A program made the position numbers and the translations under genes. Shown here piece by piece: positions 28,494 to 41,025 of a DNA stretch of 64,000 nucleotides (position 1 is its first letter; every line of letters starts with the position of its first letter). This DNA comes from Pleurotus djamor (Eukaryota; Basidiomycota; Agaricomycetes; Agaricales; Pleurotaceae): contig JAPEVF010000065.1 of assembly GCA_029747585.1 (NCBI GenBank), positions 1 through 64,000 of the forward strand. Direction: 5' to 3'. The notes below the pieces were generated by a model. That model made no database searches. It had not been told where the DNA came from and saw nothing but the letters and a program-made list of their open reading frames with translations.

Positions 28494-31400
28494 GGAGGGA
28501 GGAGGAGAGAGGAGGTTGTGTTAGTGAGAAGCGGCGAGAGGAGAAGCACACAAGTGCAACAGACTAATCCCAAATACTAACCTCCCAAATCGAACCAACG
28601 GCCCGATTCACGCTCAGTCCATCCCGTCGTCTTGTTGTCCTCTGTTTGCCCTGACCCAGCTCGGCTCAGGCTGTGTCCAAACCATCCAGCTTGTCCATGT
28701 CATCTCCGTTTGGTCCTCCCTGACGCCACCCAGCGACCTTTATCTCTCTATAGCCTCCTACGAATGCTTGTAGCCCGATATACGTATACACGTCTTTGCA
28801 GCCGCCAGCCATGCATTTAGCCTTTGTGATGCACATTTGTCGCTAGCGCACCGACCATCGCCTCGTCTGCTTTGAGCTGACCCACAACTTAGGCCCCTTC
28901 AAAGCTCCTCTTTGTTTCGAGGGTCCTCAATAATGCCAAGAAGCTCCTTGAACCAACAATCACAGGACCTTCGCGTTTGTAAAGTGGTATTCTCACTCGA
29001 CCTCGCAGTGGTGATAAGAGCCTCCTTGCTTGTCGTCACGGGTATTCACCAAGAAATCCAATCATCGGACGTCGTGTGTAACTTCCCTTCACCCTTTCAC
29101 GTCGAGCGACACAGAAAATAAACACCAAGGCCGAGTGGCCGACATTCCCCCATCTATAGGGCGTTGAACCCCGCCTTGCATTCAGGTTCCGTTCCAGCAC
29201 GACGATCAGTGTGGGATAAACCTGAGGGACCGATGCAGGGCACTCGAAGTAGTTCCATAAGGCCCATTCAGATTGACAAGCAACCCCAATCTCCTAACAC
29301 AATTGGCAACGTTGCTTTCAGACTCTGAGATCGTTCTCCCTACGCCACTTTACATATGCTTCGACCGACGCGTTCGGTTGGGATTGCGTCAACCGCCCCA
29401 ACTAGTTGATACGCGTCAGTAGGCGGCCTACGATACCAGTTGCCCTTTACTAAGCTACCTTCGGTATACCATAACATCACATCCTACTGCGCCCTTCCTT
29501 TCTCAGCAGTCCCGGCTCGAAACTTGCGAAGCATGGGAATAGTCTTGCGCTTCATCGTCGGGTACCCACAGGGTACCCATCTCCTTGTACAAGTTACTAG
29601 AATGCTATCAAGCACATGTACATGCATGTTTGTTCTAAGTATAAGCAGGCACAACCGTTCAACCTACGACCTCCCGCATTATCACATATCTGCCCAGTCG
29701 CGTCGTTACGCCCGAAATATTTGAGCTTGATCCAAAGATATGCAATGACGATCGCCAGAAAAGACCAAGTCAACGTCACAGACGAGTTTATAGCAGCCAG
29801 ACGTTGAGCTTATACCCGAAAGCTGATGCCTCATTGCACCCGGCGGACTGACTTAGGAACCATTAAATATTCATGGGAAGACGGGTCCGAAGAAACGTTG
29901 TGAAAGACAAATATAGAGGCGAAGGGCGGCGACATACGAGGCGAGGTAACCCACATGGTTCCTTCTCACACCAGCGGCTGCGTGAAATATGGGCTCTAGT
30001 TCGAGAATTGATGCTGAGAGGCATGAATTTCGGGCAGAGGTAGATGGGGATGGAGACTCCCGCCATGAGGAAGCGTTATGGAAGAATCGCAACCAGCATG
30101 GAAGTGATCCACAATGTATATGAAGAGTACGTACGTACAGATTGTTCCACGGACATAAGCGGCAGCGAGCGTCATAGTACCTCTTTGTAAGAAGTAATAC
30201 GAACCTACTCCAATCAACGATCAGTCTGAATCAGCAACCATCGAGTAAGTTGTGATCATACGCGATAATCACATACCGTCTACTCGACTGTTAGATGGGG
30301 GGTGGAGGTCGTTTTCGCAATTCAACGCCGAACTCCAACGAAGGCAAGCTAGCGCGAGCCTATCTGTTGGCTGAACTTGCAGCCACCACACCCAGGATAT
30401 GATCCGCATCATGGAGACGTGATATCGAAGTTCTGGAGACCGTTGTCGTGTCATATACACAGTGGACCGCCTGATTCAAGCATTCGAGGGCGTTGCAGTT
30501 ATTTGGGCCTTCGTATCATTATATCATTGATGTCTGGATAATCAGGGGTCCATAGAATAACCGCGCGCATCAGCAGACTCAACCCAAGCACCGCTGGTGG
30601 GTTTGGCGGGTACGATGGCGGCGAAACACGTGGAAAGGATGTGTGAGGATGTCGAATGACCACGAACTGTAGGCCTGTCGTTAGCAAGTCATCGGCGTCT
30701 CAGTTCGTTGGGACTCTCACTTTGCTGTGTGTCCTGTACGATGAATATGGTCAATGACGCACTGCATGCTGTGCTGCTCGGTGATAGACATTATCAGCTA
30801 ACGATGGCCTGCGGGACAAGGTCACCGTCTCAACGTCAACCCGCACATTGGCGAATACTCTGAAAAATTCGTGGATTCGAGAAGCTAGAAAGTGGCCAGT
30901 CTCACCGATGTCGATCGTCCACCAGAGACAGGGTGCAATGTTTCTAACCACCGCAGGCAACAACCCGCCATCAGAAATTCGAACATGAGCCTGCGGCATC
31001 GGTCGTGACAGTGTCCCGACATACACGTGTTGAGCGACGACTGTGGCGCACACTCCGCGAAGCTGTCATATGGGCGCTTAGGGACAGGTTCGGCCCCCAG
31101 ACCAAGTTCCCGGGCCTGCAGAGAATACTCCTAAATTAGGTGGGCAGTTTGTGGTTTGTCAGCGAACAACGGCCGAAAACTGGCTCACCTTCCCTCCCGA
31201 GATGCCGGCGTTCCTGGGGCTCAAAGTGAGCTGAGTCGCAGTAACAGTTCTCCCTTGAAGACTTCTTGGCACTGGCTGTAACCCGTTTGGACTTTGATCC
31301 AGCTCCTTCCTTCTCCTTGCAATGTGTAAACCTCGACATCGACTATACTCATATTGAGCTTCTAACAAAGTTCCGAACTGCCCAGGATCTAACATTGCGC

Positions 31401-34400
31401 CTCTAGTTGATTTAGTTCATTCCAACCCCCACCACAGTCGCTTGTCAAGCACATTCAGCGATCCTCGTGTAGTCAGGGACCCACACTACCTTGTAGTAAA
31501 GTCCCCCTTTGGGATCTCATGTGATACGTCCATTCGTACCCAGCGAACAAGCAAGCGATAGTAGGTGTTTCTGGACCCAATAGTGGCAACCCTGCACTAA
31601 CCGTAACATGTAATCGCAGGTGGGTATAGAATTACAGGCAAGCATGCCTTTGTTGGATCGTGTCGTCAAGTGTCCCTGACGTTCCGTATAGAGTTTCTAC
31701 TGTTTCGTCGGGACTGTGTCGGGGATCTCGTCGTACTTGCTCACCAAAACGCAGCTGCTCGAGAACGAACGGCTGAGTCGGAAGGACTCCGCCTTCGCGT
31801 CTTTACCCTCGGTAAGTGCAACACTAGCGCTGAATTAGAAGCCTAGATATGTTATGTCGCATGTCCCAGTCATACCTGCGCTAGCTGCACCTTTGCGTCG
31901 TGTCTTAGTACGTGCGCCCATCGTACGCATCGTGTTCCCGCATCATTCCCGGGAGCTGGAAAATGCCACAACATACTTGGCCTCGTAATTAATGCGGGGG
32001 CCGGTATGCTAAACCACTTCCAAGCGTGAGGTTGGTTGTGTGTCCGTATGTATTTCTCACATAATTCATTTGTTCTCGACATAACGTCGAGATCCCTCCA
32101 GGCGCCTCGGAATTTTGTAACACATGCTAAGCGTTGCGGGACCGTCTAACTTGTAGATTTGTGGGCCAGTTCATCTTTTCTGGAGAAGGCAAAATACTCT
32201 TAGCTCAGTCTACGCGTTCTTCTCTTCTTTTCGACCTCGATCCTTGATTCACCTTCGAGTTCGCCGTCTGGTCCCTTCGATGTCACTTCGAAAATCTTCT
32301 GGCAAATCCTTAGTGGACTCGGGTACATATATCTTCACTCGTACGCGAGCGACTCCCCTGCGCCACCTCCCACTTTGCCTCTTCTGTAAATCTCCACACC
32401 TACAGCAAAATCCTTCATACCCCTCGCGGCCAACTCTCTGGTAAACATATACCACCGGTGGCGTCACTACAAATTTCCTGGAACGTTCCCCGCCGTATGT
32501 TCATGCTGATCAAGCTACGTACGGGTCGTCGTCGTCTTGCCACCGGTACCTATCAAGCGCCTCAGCGACCGACGATGACTGGTTCTTTGCAACCTTGGGC
32601 AAGCTGTTTTTGATCGGCGACTATCTTCAATAGATATTTCCCTTGCTTTTGACGCACCACCGCAAGCTCTAGGATTCGATGATAGTGTCGGATTTTTTTT
32701 CTTCCCGGTCGACCCTCCCCTCCCTTCTCTCTCCCATTCACGGGAAGCGCGATGAGCGAACTTCTCAAGACCAGGAGCTACAATATTCCCTCTGTTTCTC
32801 ATCAAGCCTTCCAAGTCGCGTGTTTTCTGCCTCTGGACTCTGAAGCCTGGATTCTGATCAATGCTGTCATCGCTGCTATTTTAGATGACCCCGCAGACCT
32901 CGCTAGGGAACTTCTGTCAATCCACTCACAGTGAACGGACCATGCTCTCGGCGACAGCGATAACGAATAGCAAATTATCCACTGGTACTTCCCGTGGATG
33001 TGAAACTTCAAATTTAGGCACGTCTAACTCTCATGTCTACCCACGAAGGGTTAAACAACCCTTTCACGAGTCCCCCACAAACATGACCGACTTACTTTCC
33101 TCCGTTCAGCGAATACACAACCATACCCCCCNTTCTGCATCGGTCTGGTACTCCCCTCTCGACCCAACATACCCATGCGCGCTACGCTCTCAATGACACT
33201 CATCAAATAGACGCTTTACTTCCATGGGATTGCGGCCCTTTCTGATCATGATCTATGCAATCGGCGACATTCCCTTCGTCCCTTCTCCACGTTGTTTAAT
33301 TTAAACCAGAGCTTATGTGAGTATACGAGTACCAATACAGCTCGTTCGCCCGCTCTTTCTCACTGACACGCAGTTCGTCTGGCTGACGGCATCGATTCGT
33401 CCGTGGTTCCCTCGCGCTGATAGTGAAACCCGAACTAGTGTAGCGTTCGGTATCTAAGTTTATAAGGTGCACCTTTCCCTTCCGATGTCTTGGGATAAGC
33501 CTCGTTCACAGAAGCGCGAGGCTGTGTAACAGTTATATCCTCCGTGCTACCATTCAATTGGTCAGAATGCATACATTCTTTGTAGTGTTGTACTTCTGGT
33601 GTCACTGATCTAACGTGGTTTTAGTTGAACATGCGCCAGACGTTCCTGTCGGTATCGTCTTCCCCCCTGCCTCGTTTGTTTCGTTCCTATTCATTGAATG
33701 CCTCTGCCATTTGAAGTTTTCGACAGGCTGACTCCGTGTTTCAACAAAATTTAGGATCACTACTGGTAGTCACCTTGCTGCTTCAGCTTCAGCTCCCTAG
33801 CAAATTTCTAAGATCAACATCTCGTTGGGGAGTAGAACAGCTCCTCTGCTACACATCGATATTTCACTGATCGTCGTCCATGATGCGACCGCTCCATTTG
33901 CAGGTGCTTGTATGTGCCCCTTCAAGCTTCGTGGTTCTCAGGGTACGACGATAAAGCACCCGAAAGGATCCAGGTTTCCCAGCAAGGGGACGCCCAGGGA
34001 CTGAGGAGTTTGGAAGGGGTTGGAATGGTTTCGCTCGAAGCTTGGTCCACTCAGCATGAGACTGACGAGCCTGATGGAATACCCAAAGATAACCATGCTG
34101 CATCCCCTCTCCCTCCTTTGATTTGGGGAGGAAGCTAGGAGATATCAAGTTCTTTCTGATATCGCACGACTTGCGCGGCATTCTTGAGTTCCAAGTGGGC
34201 CTAATCAATTGAGGGTGTCCAACAACTGCGGGTGTCTCCGAGGAATGCGCGTGCAGCACATCTCTCAGGATAGGCAATTGTAGTGATATCGCCGAGCGAC
34301 GCAGTGACGGAATTACCCATTTGCGACACCCATCTAGAGGAGAGTGTTTCCATACACCAACAGCTAGAAATAGTGATAGATCAAGGCGCTCAAACTACGT

Positions 34401-35183
34401 CCTTGGTACATATCATTGAAATGAGACTGAGAGTACCTTCTCGATAAGGAGTGCTTTGTGTGATGATAAGTTTCGGCCAACCCCAACATGTACAAGGGCG
34501 TTAGAAATAGGAAAGTGAGCCAAGGAGATATCCACGTTTCGTTGGCGTTACCTGCCTGGGTCTGGCAGGGTGCATGGACGAACTCAATTGTCAGACGGAG
34601 ACCAGAGTAACTTAAGGGTGCGCTTACTATTGGTGGGATGCGGCTGAGTTGAGTTCGTCTCATGATTGGCTCGAAGTACCCATTGCTGGAATCGGTCTCC
34701 TGGACTATCAAATTCATCCCACAATTGCGCAAGCGGACGCTATATGTTGTCAATTAGGTGGAATTGGCGACCCTTTCAGGGATTTCGCTGTGCAGAGTAG
34801 TAGACTTGATTGGGGTGAGCTCGATATTTTGTGTCGTACTTCTCTCGTTGCAAGCTAGGGTATATAGGTCAAATGGTATGGTTTGCAACTTGAAAGAGCA
34901 GAGATATAGGTGACGAGAGCACCACTGATACCACGGAGTTCAAAGGGAAAGACGTGCCAAGTTCACGGGTCTCCTGTTTTCTCTCCTAGAGAGTCCCTAT
35001 CTCCTGTCTTAACGCCGATTTCGGCAAAAAGCTTCGGCAATGCGACCCGCGAAAAACAAACACAACTCCTCCTCGTTCCACCTCCTCCCACTTCCTTTCC
35101 ACCAATTGAAGTCCTGTTGGTGTCTCTGATCCCTGGGCAAATACACATCACAAGAAACATCGACGATCACCGAACGAAATTTG
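28494..35183. other. 6.7-kb stretch with no recognisable gene
   Basis: Between the start of the SFP1-like gene (minus) and the EamA transporter (plus) I could not identify any known family on either strand. Open frames are short (mostly under 130 codons) and lack domains. The longest are minus 33864-34277 and 34364-34753. Minus fragments near 34190-34330 (MGNSVTASLGDITTIAYPER, then AHLELKNAAQVVRYQKELDIS-like after a possible intron) and near 30760-31050 read like protein but could not be assigned. An N lies at 33132. The stretch may contain long upstream control regions, non-coding RNA, decayed genes or unfamiliar small genes. Confidence 0.4.
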
Positions 35184-37163
35184 ATGACATCACAGTACTC
35201 ACTGGTCGCTTCCAATGACGGAGATCGTAGCCGGCAATTGGATAATGGAGAAATGGAAAGTGTGGACGGAGAGGGCAATCATATAGAGGGAGGATCAACG
35301 CGTACAGCATGCTGCTCGGGGATGCTCTGCAAGATCAAGGAAGTCCTCAAGCGCAACGTCGGCTTGCTTCTTATCGTTGCTTCGCAAGCGTTTATGTCAT
35401 TCATGAACGTTGCGGTCAAGAAACTCAACAGTCTTGACCCTCCAGTTCCTGCACTCGAGGTGAGCAAGATCAATGTTGAGCTTAAGCTTTCTCTGACTAT
35501 CTCCATTCCCTAGTTAGTCGTAGTCAGGATGGTGAGCCCGATCCTTCTCCCAATTAGTCTAGCGGCGTTAACCACATTTTGCTCAAGGTAATGACTTATG
35601 TCTTGTGCATGACTTACATGTAAGTGGACTTTCCCTTTATATCGAACGCGTTTGTTCCATGACTGACCGAGGCATTTTTGCGAACAGGCTATCACGGGGG
35701 GTACCTGATCCATGGATAGGCCCGAAGGGCGTGCGGGCACTTTTGGTCTTCAGAGGTGTCACTGGGTGAGCCTTCATCGCATACGCCCTCAAGATGACAT
35801 GCTTATTCTGATTGTGTGTAGCTTCTTTGGTCTCTTTGGCCTGTACTATTCTTTACAGTATCTGTCACTTTCCGACGCTGTGGTCCTGACATTTTTNGTC
35901 GCCGCTCACCACAGCTATTTCGGGAACGCTCATTCTTGGAGAGTCCTTCTCCCGCAAACAAGCCTTTGCTGGGCGTACGTTGCTTGTTCAGCTTCTGGAT
36001 TAGCCCTTCTGATTTACGTTTGTTCAGTTTGTAGTCTATTTGGCGTTGTCCTAATCGCGCGCCCAGCGTTCATATTTGGTAGCAGCGCGTCATCGGTTAA
36101 CTCTGATGTCGATCCTACCCAGCGATTGATAGCCGTCGGGTGAGTTTTTAGCTTCTTCAAGACATCCCAACACTCACTTTTCCCGTAGCGTGGCCTTACT
36201 AGGTGTTGTCGGAGCTACAGGAGCATGTGAGTTCATAGAGTCATTCAGATACTCGCGCCTCACCCCTGGTTCTTTGAAGACACCACACTTCGCGCCATTG
36301 GCAAGCGTGCCCACCCACTACACTCTATGACCTCCTTCTCTGCGCAATGCGTCATAGTCGCCTCGACCGGGTAAGCGTGCGCTCCAGCTACTTAATATAT
36401 CTTACCAGATTAATCCTCTACATTTTTTCAGACTTGCTGTCACTAAAACTGCAATCGTTGTTCCTACAAAATTGGAATGGATGGCCCTTCTTTTGTTGAT
36501 CGGGCTCTGTGGTTTCATAGCACAGGTGACTCGACTAATACCACTCTGTGCTAAGTACTTTACTGACAGGCTAACTATCGCAGACCCTCTTGACTATGGG
36601 TCTTCAACGGGAAACAGCCAGTCGAGGTTCCTTGGGCATATACACCCAGGTAAGACGCATGGGCACCTCTTAGCCTCGTAATATAATTATTCGGCCTCTA
36701 GATTGTATTTGCGGGTATCCTCGAGCGCATCTTCTTCCACACAGCACCATCTCTGCTATCAGCCATTGGGACAATCATCATCATCACTTGCGCTCTTTAT
36801 GTCGTCGTGAGTCTCTTGCTTGATGTTTCCCCTTCGTCCTCTAACGCGCCTGCCCACAAGCTTACCCGAGAAAACAAACCCCAAAACAAAGATATCTCCC
36901 TTCCACGATCGGATGACGCTGATCTCGAGGAAGGCTTGCTGGCACGTTCCAATACTTCCCAGAACGTCGATCGTCTGGAACTAGTTGGCATGGTTGGAGG
37001 GCACGTCAGTGTGGATGACTTCCGTGCTGGTGTTGCCTCACCCTCGATGAAACGTTCCGCAAGCCCAATGCCCAGGACCTTGCAGCAAGCCTTGAATGAC
37101 GAAGAACTTGAGAAAGCACCTCTAGCTGAGGAGAAAGAAACAAAAAGCGAGCCTCGACATTGA
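35184..37163 (+). CDS. EamA/DMT-superfamily transporter, SLC35G-like
   Basis: Multi-pass membrane transporter of the drug/metabolite transporter superfamily. The substrate cannot be told from sequence. The ATG at 35184 gives MTSQYSLVASNDGDRS and a cytosolic N-terminus of about 55 residues. Predicted helices include LLLIVASQAFMSFMNVAVK, LLVFRGVTGFFGLFGLYYS, LSLSDAVVLTF and LCSLFGVVLIARPAFIFG, then EWMALLLLIGLCGFIAQ and SAIGTIIIITCALYVVV. They form two EamA repeats. The loop GTLILGESFSRKQAFAG matches the conserved segment after repeat helix 4. A hydrophilic C-terminal tail of about 115 residues ends EPRH. The N at 35897 is an inserted position: without it the frame reads LTFLSPLTTAISGTLILGE. 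About seven introns. Confidence 0.85.
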
Positions 37164-37464
37164 AAAAAGAATGTAAACAGTTCGCTCTGGTTATACCCCA
37201 ATTTCACCCTCTGATTGCGGAGAATTGGGCCTTCGACTCTTGATATCTTTCACCCTCGCAGTCACGCGCTCTGAGGGTCGCTTTGCATCTGTCAGACGAG
37301 ACGTATCTCTCGGACATTTAGTAACTTCGACGAATGTAAAGTACATGTGCTACCAGCTAGAGTATATACCAAGTTCGAAACTCGAAATGTCTGGCATGGA
37401 GGCCTTGAGGCCTGAGGGGCCAGGGCGAACGTCGAAATGCAATAAGCAGATGTGGGGGGCATAA

Positions 37465-38172
37465 CTACAAAGTGAGATTATACTCGTATTCATCTGAGCC
37501 ACTCGTAGCGATCCAAAGAACAACCGTAGAGAGCATGAGGCCAACATTCTGAGACACGTTCGCGTAGCCGTAGTATGTGAACTGCTCCGGGTATTCTTCG
37601 AGGATGTATTTGAGAACTAAAACCGTCTAGAAGGACGAGCAGAAAGTCATCGTCATCTCAGTCAGCGTCTCAGTCGAAGATCAGTGCAACTCACAATACT
37701 CCCGGCTAACCCACCCGCCATCAAGGCGAACCCAATAAACAACACAACCCTCGCCCTCCACACGGCTCTCGAATCACCCGCAAAGCCTTCATCGCCACGA
37801 ATACGGTCCTTATCTATCATCACGACAACGAGGAAGCCAAGGATCGAACAAATGCCGGGAATCCAGTCGACGAAGGTGATGTGGACGGGTGGTGGGGTAT
37901 CGGAGGGAGACGAGCCCCAAGGTGACTTGGCGTGGGCAGAGAGGATTGCAGCATCGATGAAAGTCCAGTTTGCTAAAGCGAACTGTGTGAAGAAGGTTGT
38001 GAAATGAGGATCAGCGAATGTCGGGAATGAGAGTCTTTGACTTGGATCATCGACTTACGAGGGCACCTGCGAGGTAAACGCCAACGGTGCGTTTGTGTTT
38101 GCCAAGCGAGAACTCTGGAAATGGGTTCAAACAGACCCGACGAGGGTCGTAGTTGGATCTTGGAAGAGACAT
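37465..38172 (-). CDS. VPS68: VPS68 / TMEM50 (UPF0220) family membrane protein
   Basis: Small four-helix membrane protein that in yeast works with Vos... family partner Vps55 in endosome-to-vacuole traffic. The start at 38172 gives MSLPRSNYDPRRVCLNPFPE, then GKHKRTVGVYLAGAL, FALANWTFIDAAILSA, HITFVDWIPGICSILGF and a further helix WRARVVLFIGFALMAGGLAG. The last exon gives YANVSQNVGLMLSTVVLW and the tail SGSDEYEYNLTL, ending at 37465. The FxxGWWxxxD-like NWTFIDA, the D-W-IPG segment and the helix order match UPF0220. Three introns. It converges with the EamA transporter, with 301 bp between the stops. Confidence 0.85.
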
Positions 38173-38801
38173 GGTGTGTTCGTGGTAGGTTGGCTTGAAC
38201 GAGGTCCTCTGCGCCTATCAGGACTTCAGGGAACGTCCTCAGGGGCCTACATAAGACGACTTCCGGGTTCCCCACTAGAACAGGCTGTCGGGGAACGATA
38301 CTATCCAAGATAGATGGTATGATAGATGACAAGAATGAATTAGATAGTCCAGGTCGTAGATACGCAGCAAAATCATCGTAAATTCAAGCATCGCGTTCAT
38401 GACTCCGTAGGCCTAAGGTTCCGGGAAAATACTCCAGTAATCGGACATCCTTGCAGCTTCTCAGCCATTCGGAAAACTTCGTCATGCCCCTCTGTATGGA
38501 TCATGATGACAATGAGTATAGAAGAACGAACCGTTCATACAAAACCTACGTTGTTCGTATTTCAAAGGACCCTAGAAGAGACATTGCGATTAGCGGTGTA
38601 GGAGAGCGAAGGAGCAATGAATAGACGAACTATTTCTTCAATGCGATATCCTTCACTACGATACTTGGGCTGGGGTAAATCATCATGGAACCCCACTACA
38701 ACCAATAATCTATCGAGGAGCGAACCGGGACCTTTTCTTTGGGGACGATACCACGGTCGTGCAGCATATCTAACAAAATAAACATATCAACACAAGGCAC
38801 C
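38173..38801. other. VPS68 upstream region and DUF2236 3' region
   Basis: This is 629 bp. The minus strand just below 38802 stays open in another frame (RSVPYAEVPCVDMFILLDML type, about 38690-38815), which could be extra C-terminal sequence of the neighbouring oxygenase gene if splicing or an indel shifts the frame. Otherwise nothing was recognised. Confidence 0.4.
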
Positions 38802-40291
38802 TCAGCGTAGGGAACGGATCGCCAACCTTGTCGGAGTAAGCCTAGCAAGTGATCCAGGTGATGGAACCGGGAAGTCTTGAGGCGTGATCATCTCCTTCTT
38901 GGTACGTGGAAGACAGAGGTATTTTTGAAAGTACTTGACACTGAGAAGAGTTGATCTGGTTAGGACGTGGAAATACGTAGGTTGTTCCTCGAGCCTGCAA
39001 TTGGTGTAGATAAGGGACAGGACGATGGATCGCACAGAAGACTATATACTGACATCATCGCAGTGCGCACACGGTCTTCAACGAGGCATGCCGTTATTCT
39101 TCTGAGGAATGCCTTGATACCAAGAGCCTCGGGTGCAGCGTGAAGAAGTTCGTTGGTAGTTGCGGTGGAGACTTGGTGATTGGTTTTAGCGGGGACCATC
39201 ATCTTCTCTTCGTACTTCTGGCGGGACCATCAAATCATGAGATGAATCAGATCAAGAAGATTTCCACTTGAAATGGCGACTAACCAAGGACCAGTCCAAC
39301 ATTTCTTCAAAAGTGTCTGGGACGTCCTGGATGTTCATACGCTTCCCAATTTCTTGCCAGAGGAGGAAGTATGACTATTGAAACCAGGCGCGTGCAGTTC
39401 AGTTCGTGCATATCGTGCACAACAAGCCAATGTGAGCGTACATGGATTTCCATGGGTGAGAGGGGGCGCCATCCATAACGTTCTGCCCATCGCTATGCAC
39501 ACCCAATTAGCCATGGTGATCTAGTCGAGGGGTGATAGAAGGGTGAACTCACCCAAGGTTCGAGGACAAACAATGACAGTGTGTAAAGATAGTCATCATT
39601 CTTCTGTGAGGTAAAAGTCAGCCCCCGGACATTTCTTCTCGCCTGTCGCCAGTGATGGACAGCTAACTCACAATGTTGAATTGGGAATGCAACCAGTTCG
39701 TCCGAGCAAGTGCAATCATGGCCCTCGGATCTAACGCGTCATCATTACCTTCCTCCTCACCGTAATCTCCGGGGATTGGGAACGCCATCCAAGAACATAT
39801 CAGTAACTCGGTCTGACCGTAAGGAGGGGGGTGAGCACCGAGGACGCTGCGCGTTTAGAGAAATTGACGTACGTCGGTGTACCGCTTTGACACCCTTTCA
39901 GTGTCAGTCAACTCCTTCGAATGAGCGAGAAGACTTGATATACTTGGCTATGAGACACGGACCAAGGGGTTGAGTCAGCATAGGTACCTGAAATTCAATG
40001 GGCACAGCGGGAGCAGTCACTCACGATGGCAAATGTCTTGAAGAGGGCAAAAGCAAGGGAGTAATTCATGAGCATCGGCATGTCGTAGAACATCGACACG
40101 GCAAGGATTTCCTGCGCATCCCGGACAGTGAGCTTCCCCTCGTCGAACTTTGTCTGAAACTTTGCATGGATCGCGTCGTAGCGACGCCAACGAAGACGGC
40201 GCACGAGCCAAAGGTACGAGGCGACGGCTGTTGCGCCTATGGTAAGGAAAGTGGTAGACGAGACGACGTTCACCGATAATAAAGGCAACAT
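38802..40291 (-). CDS. DUF2236 family protein (mpaB/rubber-oxygenase-like catalytic domain), membrane anchored
   Basis: Putative haem-dependent oxygenase fold known from MpaB and latex-clearing proteins. Substrate unknown. The start at 40291 gives MLPLLSVNVVSSTTFLTIGA, a hydrophobic N-terminal anchor, then RRLRWRRYDAIHAKFQ, DAQEILAVSMFYDMPMLMNY, DALDPRAMIALARTNWLHSQ and DDYLYTLSLFVLEPW. Next come RWAERYGWRPLSPMEIH, YFLLWQEIGKRMNI, DVPDTFEEMLDWSL and VEDRVRTAMM. The RTNWLHSQ segment and E-IH-YFLLW-EIG block are the family hallmarks. About nine introns. The frame closes at 38802 with IRSLR. Many homologues continue further, so the C-terminus may be incomplete or mis-spliced here. A TATATAAG element lies 46 bases upstream of the ATG (40337-40344). 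Confidence 0.75.
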
Positions 40292-41025
40292 GAGAGGAAG
40301 GGGGAAGTCAGGAAAGGGTCCGAATCGAGGCTCACACTTATATAAATGATCACCGTATATTTCAGCTCCTGGATACCCGCGGCATGTTCTTGGTCTGTCG
40401 GATCCGGACTAGCAGGCTCCTCGAAGCACTGGGCGCTGGAAGCTGAGCAGGACATGGTCAGGCCACGGCATTGATGCAAGACCGGATGCATAAATTAACA
40501 ATTAACTGTCAACGCGAGAGGTGCAAGGAAATACCAGGCTCAATAGGGCGAAATGGCTGAGATTGGTAAACCATCATGCAGCATGAACGTATGGTCATGG
40601 GAAGTGGGCCCATAACGCGGTTCCCGGTCAGCAGTGCAACCATCGAGGTTAAGATTTCAAACTATCATGCAGGTGACGTATTTCAATTCAAACTCAGACT
40701 GGACTACGCCGTTTGCGCAAGGACTCACGCTGAACGTTGCAATAGCACTTGCTCTTGGATATTGGCCACACAAATGCAAGGTGAGACCAGTGCCCCGACG
40801 GAACAAGCAGAGTGGGCTCGACTGTGGGCACAATGGCAGTGGCAACCAATGAGACACACGGGGCAGTACACAAGCGACCGATTGGCGCCCATCATTGCAC
40901 ACTCTTCTGCATGATTATAACCACTCGGCTTCTGTGACGCAGGCGTACACTTTTACTTCCCTCCATCAACGACCACGGCCAGCTCATCGCATCCCCCGAC
41001 GCCCACGGCTCCCTCGACGCTCACG
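40292..41025. other. Shared upstream region of divergent DUF2236 and DUF3433 genes
   Basis: This is 734 bp between divergent starts. TATATAAG on the minus strand at 40337-40344 probably serves the DUF2236 gene. Short frames on both strands (for example minus 40270-40491, plus 40576-40914) have no recognisable content. Confidence 0.45.
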
